This document shows, one piece after another, positions 35,701-51,805 of a stretch of 64,000 nucleotides of DNA. The notes under the pieces were generated by a model. It was not told the DNA's origin. It was given only the letters and a program-made list of their open reading frames with translations, and searched no databases. A program made the translations under genes and the position numbers. Positions within the stretch are counted from its first letter, which is position 1. Every line of letters begins with the position of its first letter. The stretch comes from Thunnus maccoyii. Taxonomy: Eukaryota > Chordata > Actinopteri > Scombriformes > Scombridae. Location: NCBI RefSeq assembly GCF_910596095.1, contig NC_056548.1:10627151-10691150 (forward strand). Direction: 5' to 3'.

Positions 35701-38279
35701 AAATGACTGTTAGTCGTGATCTCTCAAATCTATTTGTGCTACCTCTAGCCCAGAGAGAAATGGGGAGAAAAAATCAAATACTGGAAGAGCAGACCAAACA
35801 AATTCCTTACGTGGGGATAACCTCTCCCGGGAAGCAGCGGTTGCGCAGCTGCCCTGCCCACATCTGGACTCCCACAACGCCAAAGATGTGGATGAAAAAG
35901 ATGTAGAGGACGAGAACATTTGCAAGCATGGGCAGGGTGTCGACAATCACTGTCACCAAGACTCGCATACCTACACAGGTGAACACAGGAAGTAATTATG
36001 CCATCAGAATTGACTGTTTTGACCAATACTATTGTCACACACACACAAACACAAGCATATAGCACATATGCATGTTTGAATTTAAAATTCCTGATAGAAA
36101 GTTGACTTTTGCCCTCTTTTTCGAACTCTACTGATCTTACAACCTCTTTATGGCAAGTAATGGACAGTGGTTGATAATACTTTTAGTGACAGCTTCATCC
36201 TTAGAGATTTGAACTCACAGCTTCCCTGCGGCTGGTCTTTATCTCACCACATGTGTTCACCATCCAGCCTCAATTGTCAGTTAGATTTTGCCTCATCATT
36301 AAAATGTATGTTTATAGAGCTAGCACTGATGTTTGTAATGATGTTGCATTGGATGGCATTGTACATCAGGGTGGACAACTTAACAGAAATACTCCAAAAT
36401 GAAGACAAAAGAGTTAAATCCACACCATTCTGACACAGCTTAATAAAGCTTTATGTCTTTCCCATCATTTGGTATTTCAGTGTACAGTATATGTTCAGAT
36501 TGTTCTTACCAATGCCAGATTGTTAATGTATATTATGAAGATACAGAAGTGGACAGAAAATAAATTTGCCTGCCTACGTATATCAAGTCAATGTCTCATC
36601 AAGACCTGCAAATGTTCATATGTGGACTTACTTGGTACTCTGCCAATCAGTCGCATTGGCCTGAGTGTTTGAAACATGTGTAACCCCGACAAGATGCCAA
36701 GGGAGGCCAGGATATGATCCAACACCCTACAGGGACAGTTGTAGATAGAAACATGAAGAAATTGCTTTAGTTTGTGTTCTTTCACCTACAAAAATAAATA
36801 TGTACACACATCCTAATAGTCTGATCATATAAAAGTCATGAGAGGCTGATGGTTCAAAAATGTCTTCTCTAAAATATAGTCAAAACGTCAGACATAAGCT
36901 GTCTAAACATTTTTTTTTCTCCAGTTTAAAACTAAGCCGTGTTTGTGTATGTGCTTGTATGCTTATGTATGTATGTCTATCTGCAGATGAAAGAGACAAT
37001 AGAGTGAAAGGCACTGTGGGATACTAACTCTCCAGAGATGATGAGGAAATCTAACTTGTTCCAGTTGTTGCTGAGGTAACTCCCTTTATGACCAAAGACC
37101 CCCAGGGCCACTGTCTTGATGATCATTTCCAATAGAAAGAATGCAAAGAAAAAAGAATCCAATGCCTGGCCATACATGATTTAAAAAAAAAAAGAAACAC
37201 AATTAAACATAAAGTAGAAATGACAACACTTCTGTTAACATAGGTGTGCAAAAGTACTCTGGTTTAGCGGTATGCAAATGCTATCTGTGACAATATATAA
37301 CAATATCTACTACTACTGAAATATTCACACCACAACACAGGTATCTAGCCTGCAGCAATTACAGACACTGCTGTAAACAGTGTTAAACGGGAAATGCAGC
37401 ATGACTCAGGAAAATTGTACTGGCCATGTGAGCGAATACCCTCTCAATATTATATCTAAAGAACGCATTTATGTCACAGTAAATGTACATTTCACTGCCA
37501 GTACCCACTTATGAGAGTGCAGGTGTCACACTGACCTGTAGGTTTTCACTCATCTCTCCACAGGGCTTATACATGCCCAGAGGCACAAAGTTGAGCAGGA
37601 CCATCAGTAAAGATGCGTAATCAAAAAACGTGGAGGAAGGGGTTAAGGTCAAAACACATAGCATGCAATTACAGTCATACAAGTCATCAACAACAGAGAA
37701 CAGGAACTTATAATGACAGAATAAACACAATGTTTTAATATGCCAAACAGACGCATACAGTACCTGAAAAAGAAAGACATGGGGGGAAAGTGTGCTGCAA
37801 ATTACCATTTTGCAAAAAAATGTTTGTGTGCTGCAGTTGATCTGAAATAAGACCTGATTCCAGGCAGTTTAAGACATGCAATTTCTGTTGCAAAACAGAT
37901 GAAACAAACAATACAGAGCATAAACAGTGATAAAGGATTGTATGTGCCTTCTTAAAAATGAGTCCCTTTATCCATTTAAAATTGTTTAACACTAATATCA
38001 AGTCAGGCTTAAAGGGTATTTAAATAATTATGATCATTGCACATATTTAGTATTAGAAGGTGTCAGACAGGGATAGATGTCCAGCACTAAGGAAGGATAT
38101 GGCTTACTGACCATGAACAGACACCAGTTACGTGGCCATGTGGTTTGTTTCAAGAAGGAGAAGACCACAGGGGCCAGGGCTGGGTATGGCAACTTTCCCT
38201 CATCCGTGGAGTGAAGTCCTTGTTCTGTATTGAAAGGCTGTTCCCTCTGCTTGTCCTTCTGTCTCTTACAATCAGTCAT
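15603..38279 (-). CDS. T-type (Cav3-like) voltage-gated calcium channel alpha1 subunit, divergent
   Basis: Pore-forming alpha1 subunit with four six-helix domains. I can thread 40 coding exons with consistent phases from ATG at 38279 to TAA at 15603-15605: 5,187 nt, about 1,728 residues if every linker repeat is used. Mammalian Cav3 channels have well over 2,000. Pore residues are TLEGW (I), THEDW (II), SKDGW (III) and TGDNW (IV): the E-E-D-D set of T-type channels, which conduct low-voltage-activated Ca2+ current. Family strings include [24 protein letters not shown] and VGVDIQ. It departs from known Cav3 in several ways: a short I-II linker, a repeat-exon II-III linker, a short C-terminus and a weakened domain I S4. 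An exon 5' of 38304 may hold the true start, since the frame stays open across the CCCCAG acceptor there. Which Cav3 paralogue it is, or whether it is a fish-specific one, I cannot say. Confidence 0.9.
18430..19292 (+). mobile_element. L2-type LINE, 3' fragment
   Basis: Intronic in the channel gene, opposite strand. In broken frames it reads [13 protein letters not shown], then [29 protein letters not shown] and [14 protein letters not shown]: the C-terminal end of an L2-clade reverse transcriptase. The 3' end has the L2-type tail CACTTTGAGCTG, GGTGCTATATAAATAAAG and an (ATT)n run. It is truncated at 5' and carries stops, so it is dead. Confidence 0.85.
19327..19358. repeat. (TG)n microsatellite
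   Basis: TG dinucleotide run directly beside the donor of the domain IV S1 exon. Confidence 0.95.
20166..27147 (-). CDS. Cav3-like channel: domain III exons
   Basis: Exons: 27047-27147 (pre-S1, [11 protein letters not shown]), 26609-26732 (S1), 26233-26301 (S2), 25783-25967 (S3-S4), 25465-25591 (S5), 25161-25286 (turret), 20804-20893 (pore SKDGW), 20166-20352 (S6 and start of III-IV linker). S4 [16 protein letters not shown] keeps the positive-charge ladder. The last exon ends in acidic [11 protein letters not shown] with donor GTGCTG, chosen because it gives the phase needed by the next exon. The 27147 acceptor (GATAAG) is weak but in phase. The 4.3-kb intron 20894-25160 holds a coiled-coil pseudogene and a MITE. 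Confidence 0.87.
22642..23149 (-). pseudogene. coiled-coil protein pseudogene fragment in a channel intron
   Basis: Read on minus, the frame encodes a heptad-rich chain ([20 protein letters not shown], then [16 protein letters not shown], then [11 protein letters not shown]), meets TAA at 22879-22881, and continues in the same frame for about 78 codons ([15 protein letters not shown] ... [18 protein letters not shown]) to a TGA at 22642-22644. The basic/hydrophobic end hints at a membrane-anchored tail. No introns, and a single in-frame nonsense codon: this suggests a processed or duplicated copy that died recently. I do not recognise the parent. It could instead be part of a mobile element. 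Confidence 0.55.
24546..25037. repeat. fish non-autonomous repeat in a channel intron
   Basis: Begins AGACTGTATAAAAATATGGA, followed by GACATCACCCGTTGGTTTCT and, further on, GCCATCGCCATCTTGG. I recognise this as a high-copy fish interspersed repeat. Boundaries are approximate. Confidence 0.6.
25401..25434. repeat. (GT)n microsatellite
   Basis: GT dinucleotide run between the S5 and turret exons of domain III. Confidence 0.95.
26482..26519. repeat. (GT)n microsatellite
   Basis: GT dinucleotide run, interrupted near 26520. Confidence 0.95.
26739..26775. repeat. (CA)n microsatellite beside an exon
   Basis: CA run that starts about 7 bp from the acceptor of the domain III S1 exon. On the coding strand it is a (TG)n tract and forms part of the polypyrimidine region. 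Confidence 0.95.
27321..30804 (-). repeat. tandem array of duplicated linker exons (II-III loop)
   Basis: Nine ~385-bp units, each with one exon. Exons in coding order: 30691-30804, 30305-30415, 29923-30033, 29538-29651, 29156-29269, 28767-28880, 28378-28491, 27992-28102, 27603-27716; then a diverged tenth, 27321-27425. Sizes are 111 or 114 nt (105 for the last). All are phase 0, with TTGTTCCAG or TTGTTCTAG acceptors and GTAAGT donors. Typical content is [20 protein letters not shown] followed by PPE, a two-residue variable spot, and SPTDNN plus KKN or EEN. The encoded chain is low-complexity, Ser/Thr/Pro-rich and probably disordered and phosphorylatable. Because each exon is a multiple of three, any subset can be spliced in without a frameshift. 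The exon at 29156-29269 has TTAAGT in place of GTAAGT. Intron parts are as similar between units as the exons, so the expansion looks recent. Confidence 0.9.
30938..32967 (-). CDS. Cav3-like channel: domain II exons
   Basis: Exons: 32800-32967 (end of linker and S1), 32102-32250 (S2-S3), 31458-31643 (S4-S5), 31193-31310 (S5-P), 30938-31093 (pore THEDW and S6). S4 reads [18 protein letters not shown] with the regular arginine spacing; the last family arginine is His. VLGMHLFGC and [10 protein letters not shown] are classic Cav3 pore-turret strings. The last exon ends KSYQAK with donor GTATGG, and decayed copies of its end occur in every unit of the array that follows. Confidence 0.9.
33066..33114 (-). 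CDS. Cav3-like channel: short I-II linker exon
   Basis: 49-nt exon between domains I and II, phase 2 in and phase 0 out, reading [17 protein letters not shown]. Acceptor CCAATAG, donor GTGAGA. It has no similarity I recognise to the long mammalian I-II linker. Coding assignment rests on splice sites and phase. Confidence 0.65.
33784..38279 (-). CDS. Cav3-like channel: N-terminus and domain I exons
   Basis: Exons in coding order: 38101-38279 (N-terminus to S1), 37536-37629 (S1), 37029-37165 (S2-S3), 36632-36726 (S3-S4), 35811-35970 (S5), 34726-35050 (S5-P loop, cysteine-rich), 34173-34265 (pore TLEGW, start of S6), 33784-33938 (end of S6, ATQFSET). Phases agree at every junction. The S4 exon reads [19 protein letters not shown]; by alignment to mammalian Cav3 the first two gating arginines are His and Gln. 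The pore-proximal turret keeps the T-type cysteine pattern (FVCS, VRCRD, VTCS, NSCVNW, NVCR). After S6 only about 31 residues follow in this exon. Confidence 0.88.
35390..35722. repeat. MITE-like element, family with GCAACAATTAG ends
   Basis: Begins AACTGAAACAATTAGATGAT and ends near AATAATGAAAATGACTGTTAG. Relatives in this window are about 47798-48092 and 50685-50895. Confidence 0.6.
37630..38100 (-). other. U12-type AT-AC intron of the channel gene
   Basis: On the coding strand the intron begins ATATCCTT (38093-38100), the full U12 5' splice consensus. It carries CCTTAAC (37642-37648), a U12 branch-point core, about 12 nt before an AC end at 37630-37631. No AG exists near the end that could act as a U2 acceptor. 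Splicing here gives VSKP-FFDYAS, which aligns residue for residue with the Cav3 S1 start. Confidence 0.9.
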
Positions 38280-38751
38280 GATGAGTTTTTCAAGCACAGA
38301 AACTCTGGGGGGGCAGTCAAACAGAGAGATGTTAGAAAAGAGAGAAGAAGGGGTAAAAAGATGGCAAAACATGCAGGTGAGACAGAGAGAAAGGGAAAGG
38401 GAGGGATAAGATAAACAACATAAACCATAAAGAGACAGGAACTTGGACATTGTTTCTGTAAAGATGTGTCGCTTTCATATTTCTAAAATATAATGTTTCA
38501 GGGATGTAGGTCCCACAAACAAACTCGATGCACTTTCATTATATTGGAATAAATCTCAAACTATTAGCTATAAGCCTCAGCACATGAAACCCAAACTACC
38601 TATCTGCATTGCTATATACCACTAGTTGTATGTAAGACAATATGTTTACTTATTTTATTTATTAGGATTAGGAATCCCTTACTTGAAAAAGTAAGAATGC
38701 TGCAGTGTACAAATGCTACAGTTGAGGGCGAGGTTTGCAGCCAAAGGACCG

Positions 38752-39100
38752 GTGTGTAGGATTTAGTGGCATCTAGCAGTGAGGTAGCAGATTGCAACCG
38801 CAACCAACTGAATAACCCTCGGTGGCCATGAAACTCGCGAAAAACGCGAAAGGATCTCCCTGGAGCCAGTGATTGGTTTGTCCGTTCTGAGCTACTGTAG
38901 GAACATGGCGGTGCAACATGGCGGGCTTCTTGGAAGAGGACCCGCCCCCTCTCTAACAATAAATGGCCCATTCCAAGCTAACGAAAATAACACAAAGATC
39001 TTATTTTCAGGTGATTACACACCAACTGAAACATACTTATGAATATTGTATTGCATTTCTGTGAAGTCCGTTCCGCTAGATGCCACAAATTCTACACACA
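38752..39100. repeat. TIR-bearing MITE
   Basis: Ends are inverted: GTGTGTAGGATTTAGTGGCA with CTAGCAG at left, and on the other strand TGTGTGTAGAATTTGTGGCA with CTAGCGG at right, around a ~350-bp body. It lies 5' of the first recognised channel exon and could overlap its unseen 5' UTR. Confidence 0.75.
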
Positions 39101-41960
39101 GCTTAGCGTTAGCTAAAGCTCGGTGAGTTAGCAAATTGGTGACGTTAGTGATGGTAACCTTAACTACCGTAAGTTACCTAAACCAAGCCAGTTAAAACAT
39201 AATACTTAAAGCTACCTGTTTTAGAAAAAAAAAACATTTTACAGTAAACCCTTGTTTCTCCTCAATGTAATTGGAAAATAAATCAATATTTCCACTACAC
39301 CTGTTTTAACAATGGTGACAAAAAGCTTTTATTGGTCCATAATTTAGAATAATGAACCGTTTTCTAACGTACTCTAACGTCCTACTACTCATGTTATTTA
39401 GCCAGGTGTTACTGAAGCTCTGTCGCCCAATTACACATTTCAGGTAATGTTAGCAGTTACTACTGCAAAAGGTTTTTCATACTTTATCACATACTGATAC
39501 TTTTGGTAGTTGTTACAAAATGTTACTGGTTATTTAGATAATCTAGCTAACCTCAGCATCATACATTTTGTTAGTTAAATTAACTTAATTAATTTGTTAG
39601 TTAGCGTTATATGGTTATCGTTTTGTTTTGACAGCTATGAGCTAACCAGGCATATAGCTTAGGTTAGTTATTACTAAGTAAAGTAACAAACATCATACCA
39701 TGATCACCAATGTAAAGTAACTAATAACGTTAACGCTATCAGAGGAAAAAGCAGCAGGACAGTCACAAACTGGGCCAAAGCCACTTACCAGAAAAAAGCA
39801 GATAACTATCTGTGGTCAAATTGTCCCCTTGTACGGTGTTCTTGAGTTATTAGATAACCTTTCAGGTTACTTTCACAACTGAGTTAGCTAACGGCAACGG
39901 GTAATAAAGTGTTGATGCGATTTAAAACTGAAGCCGTTATGATTTAAAAAGACTGACAGTAAACAGAAGTTTGAAACATCAGATTCTGGAATCGGATCGT
40001 GAAATTAAACAATATTACTGCAAATGTGACAGAAACATGCTCAGTTTACCTGTGTTTACCTAGTATGTTTTTTTTTTTTTTTATGATTGTTGCTGTAAAT
40101 GTATTTTGTGCTGCATATGGTATTAGTGTAATAATAATAATATTTTTTTTTATTTATATAGCACTTTTCCAGCTTAAGTACAAAGTGTTATCCAGATTAA
40201 AAGGATTTACAGAATTTAAAAAAATCAGAAATCCATGTAAATACACAAAATAAGTTCATATAAATAAGCAAATGTGTATAAAAGAAATATGCTCATATAA
40301 AGCAGGTGAAATTTAAGTAAAATAAATAACCACAAATAAATAAACAAATAAGATGCAAATATAAGAGATGATCCCATATAAAGAAGATAGAATACTAATA
40401 AAAGAGCATAAAACAATATAAAGGGTGAACATTTAATGATTACTTGTATCATTTTAATATGGACCCCAGGAAAAGAAGTTGATACCAAGGTTACATCTGG
40501 GGGGGGGGGGGGGGGGGGGAGATATAAATAACCTGAAACTCATTCACCCCCTGGTGTAAATGTGTTTGTGAACTGTTAACTCATGAGCTACACTTGTAAA
40601 TTCAATTTACAGTAGCCTGACATGTTAAAGGTGCAACAAAAAAAGAAAGTGGGACCCAGTGAGAAACTCTGATACTTTAATGAGGAAAATGAGCTATGAA
40701 ATATTTTCAGCTCAATGAGAATTTGTAGTTGGTTAGCTACTTTGTATTACATTTGTCCCCTTCCAAGTTCTTATCCTACCCCTCTTTCTCTTTCAGTCCT
40801 GCTCTGTGTCTCCTCAAAACACATTTGTCACCCAGATGACCGTCTGCCTCACCTACTTGCCCAGGGTCTTTTCAGTTTACCTTCTCACCTTTGTGCTCAA
40901 GACCCAATTTTGCTGACTGAAACATCTGGCGAGGTACAGTAAAATACAGACCAGTAGCACATGAACATATATCCCTGAGCCATTCTTTCCTAAGAACAAG
41001 ACACAAGACACACACACACTAAGATGCACTGGAATTTATGTAAGTATTATCCAATTTGCACAATATTTAGACAAATTACTACAGTATTGGATGAAGTTAA
41101 ATTATTTTTTGTGACTATCTTCAGGTAGAAATAAACATTGAGATTATTATCACTACATAAAATGTTCATTAGCTCTATGTATTAAGTGTAGGTGAAGTTA
41201 CATAAAGGTGGGTCCTTCAGCTGACCGGTTGCACTGGTAGGGTGTCAGCCTGGAAATACACCTTGTCTGGGCACAGAATTTATACCCGTTGAACCCCCTG
41301 GGTATAGAGCCAGTGTTGGTACTGGTATGCAGTATTTGGTGCCCTATAAGACTGCAAATACCGCAGTGTTTCAGAAAGTGTTCCCAGATGTCAACATATA
41401 AAATGCAGAGGCAAAAATGAAGGGAATGTGAGGTACTGTGAAATGTGATTAGATGGAGAGTGTAATTTATGCATTTATTTAAGGATGGAGTATGTAATTA
41501 AGTATGTCTCTGAACAGTGGAGCCCCATGATTCAACCCTTCATCATAATTTTCTTCTTTCCCCATCAAGGAATGAAAATAAAGGTGGCACCATTGTGGTT
41601 TTGTGTTTAAAAGTTTTATATATCCAGAATAAAACATTATACACAGTCAGTGGACCAAAAACATTTACTCATTCACCACTCCCTATTAAACATTCTGTTG
41701 TTTATAGTGAGTATAGTAAAAAATTCAGACAGTTTTGAATTCTTCTCATTTTGCATCACAGATAGGTGTCACATAACTAATTTGCACATCAGTGAAACAT
41801 GAGGAAATGCATGGTGGGATGCAAAAAGTAGTCTATGTGCTATTAATGTAACAATTTTTGTTAAACTGTGGAATTTTTTATGGTACCAAATAATTTTTAT
41901 CCTATTTCCCCTTGATAATTGTTCTTCTGTCTCTATGTGTACTTGAAATACGTGTTAATA
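39101..41960. other. intergenic region between the channel 5' end and elavl1
   Basis: No gene recognised. It may contain the upstream non-coding exon(s) and promoter of the channel gene, but no CpG-rich promoter is evident. It contains a 21-base G run at 40499-40519 and AT-rich DNA. Confidence 0.45.
40499..40519. repeat. poly(G) run
   Basis: 21 consecutive G on the + strand. Confidence 0.95.
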
Positions 41961-41966
41961 GAAGCA

Positions 41967-42018
41967 TTGGACAGCTAGGTACGGCAACACCAGTTGGACA
42001 AACCACACGCAGAGCTGC
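41967..42018 (+). repeat. inverted-repeat arm upstream of elavl1
   Basis: This segment (GGACAGCTAGGTACGGCAAC ... ACACGCAGAGCTGC) is the reverse complement, with few mismatches, of 42509-42560 next to the elavl1 promoter. TA/CA microsatellite DNA lies between the arms at about 42058-42112. Confidence 0.8.
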
Positions 42019-42553
42019 TATAAAAAGTTTAGATATGATTATGTGTGCGTGTGCATGTGTATATATGTGTGTTTGTATATATATATATATATGTATATAC
42101 ACACACACATGCATGTATTTGTATGTGTCCAAGATGGCAGACCCATTCGCGCATGAGCTACTTAGATTGGCAGCTACTGGGATTGGGCACACACACACAC
42201 AAAAATACATGCATAGGATATACTGTATACATATAATTAATATATATCAATCGTAATGGTGTTTTAATGTTCATATTACTGTTATTGTGTACTGTTTAAG
42301 TATTTGGACAAATTGTACTTTGCTGCTTTGGGAATATTGTTCTTGAAACTTTCAAGCCAATAAAGCCCCTTTGAATTGAATTGGATTTAAAAAAATGCTA
42401 TGCTATGACAGACAACCACGCACCGCACTAATAATCATTAGTAAATATACACATAATCATAACTAAACTTAACATATTGCCATTAATATTATTACTCCCA
42501 GTTTTACTGCAGTTCTGCGTGTAGTTTGTCCAAGTGGATTTGCCGTACCTAGC

Positions 42554-42603
42554 TGTCCAAGATGGCGGTCCCGCTTGCGCATGCGCTACTCAGACCGGGC
42601 AGC
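42554..42603 (+). promoter_or_regulatory. elavl1: elavl1 core promoter with YY1- and NRF1-type sites
   Basis: CCAAGATGGCGG (42557-42568) fits the YY1 core-promoter motif. TGCGCATGCGC (42576-42586) is a full palindromic NRF1 site. Both sit at the start of a CpG-rich stretch (about 42530-43340) immediately before the likely first exon of elavl1. A degenerate direct copy of this 50-bp block lies at 42126-42174. The factor assignment is by motif only. Confidence 0.65.
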
Positions 42604-42711
42604 GACACGCCTTCTACACATTACGTGAGGCCGACTTGGAGGGAATTGAACGCTGCAAAGAAAGACAAATAGGAGAAAAGAGCAGAAACATAAATCACCC
42701 CCAAAAAGCTG
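42604..42711 (+). other. elavl1: probable elavl1 non-coding first exon
   Basis: 5' UTR exon inferred from its place after the YY1/NRF1 promoter and a consensus donor CTG|GTAAGA at 42711/42712. The start is not defined. The next exon begins at 44672, giving an intron of about 1.96 kb. Confidence 0.5.
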
Positions 42712-44695
42712 GTAAGACTTGAAATATCGAGAAGTGTTTCCTGAAGCTTCTCAGCTGTATATTTTAATATTTTGATGTTTTTCAAATATCTGCCATGCCG
42801 CTCTTGTGGCCCTTGAAGCCGTTGGTTAGCCTCCGTGGCCTGTTAGCAGGCCGCTGGGGTTTCGGCGCCGGGACTGAAATGCGTTCATCCGACGCTCTCC
42901 AAACTGGGGGCGCGGTGCTTTACCTTAGCCTGCCTGCAAGAGCCAGCCACATATTCACTCCTATTTAGCCCTAAACAAATAATCGAACTGGTCTCTATGT
43001 AACGTTATGAAAGCTTATGGTAGTAATGGCGTGTTGTGTTTTTGTCCAAATTTATTGGGCATTTTGTTTACCCTTCCAGTCATGTGCGGGAAGAGGTGAG
43101 TTATGCGGCTAGCCCGGTTGCTAATGCTAGTCAGGCCTCTGCACGTTTCCGAGATGGACATCGATTCGTGAATTGGGGTGCTGTTTAATGCACCATAGAA
43201 AAACATAATTTGGGGGTCTGAGTTTTTAGAAGATGGCGTTAATCCCTTTCTACAGTAATGTTAACTATCGACGGTTGCCCAGTCTATGACGTTATTCTGG
43301 AGGCAACGTCGCTCGTTTGCAGCACTGTTAAAAAAAAAAAAGAGGGGGGGAGAGGGGCGGGGGAGGGTTCAGCCGGTTTTCTGACAGCTTAACCTGCTTT
43401 CTCAGCTTTTAGTGGAATACAAGTACAGGAGTGAGGTAGCTCATCCTGAGAGAGCAGCTGAAGTTGTCAGGACACCAGCTGATATCTACACCATGCTTTG
43501 CCATCATGCATTCAAATACTGTACGTCCATACTGACCTAACCCTCCTGCCACAACAGCTCCACAAGGATAATATGCAAAATGCCTGTAACTGACTGCAGA
43601 TTAAGTTTTCCACTAGGAGTACTGCTGCTCCTTACTTAAAAACTATATCGTAATATACCCACACTTTCTCCATCTTCATTCTTACTGATCAATACTTTAG
43701 TAATGAATGGATATCTTGCTGAAATGTACTGCTTTTGTTTGTCTGGGATACGTCTTGGAGACATTAATGACAGGTGCATAGAGACTTATGTCATTTATTT
43801 TATTATTTCCTTAAAATCAAATCAGGTTTTGACGATCTAACAAGTAGCAGACTCAACATTTTCCTCTTGAGTAATTTTATTTCCATGAGAGGTTCCCATT
43901 GTTCATATTTACCATGTTCACATTATGAACACACGTAAGATTTAATGCGGTCTTAAGATTGGTAAACTGTACACTGCAAATAAAAAAGCGGATGTACTGG
44001 CTTGTCATTGCTGGCAGCGTGACAAGAAATGACCTGTCACCTGTTTCATCCAATTACACATCACATGAGGCTGACCACCTTGTTTAACTGTGCTGACTAA
44101 AGCTACACGTCAGAAAAGTCAATACTGCAGGTCATACAAGCAACACACCAAGTCATTTCATTACAGACAGCTAATTGTTATAAAAATGCAGTTCAGGACA
44201 GTCCAGTACTAGCTACCAAGAACCCATTGCTTCATTGTGATGGTACTTGACATTTTCTCAAGCGCTGCACACAGCAACATGCAGGAAGTGATGTAAGCAT
44301 GCAGTGACACACAATTTGACTACCCAAGAGAGTCAGTAATAAATTAAACAGTTGCTTTTACCTTATTGTGTGAGAAAAGTCCCACTGTGCGTGCACCACT
44401 TTGTTGCGTCATTCAAGGCATCATTCAACCCAGAGAGCCTACAGTTACTCGGGAATTTCCCCCCATTTAAAACATTGTCACTGAGCTTTTATGCATTAAG
44501 CCTAGAAGTGTTGAGAAATGTTTACAGTAGCTTCTGATGATGTTTTTACTTATTTAAAATAAAAAAAAAACAACATGTATCAAGTGTTTGTCATTTAGTT
44601 GAGTGTTGTCAGGTTTATATTTTCTTAGCTTCCATCCCACAGTTGTTTGATATTGTTTTTTCCTTATCCAGCCTCAGGAGCAGTGAAGTGTCTTC

Positions 44696-51805
<7,110 letters not shown>

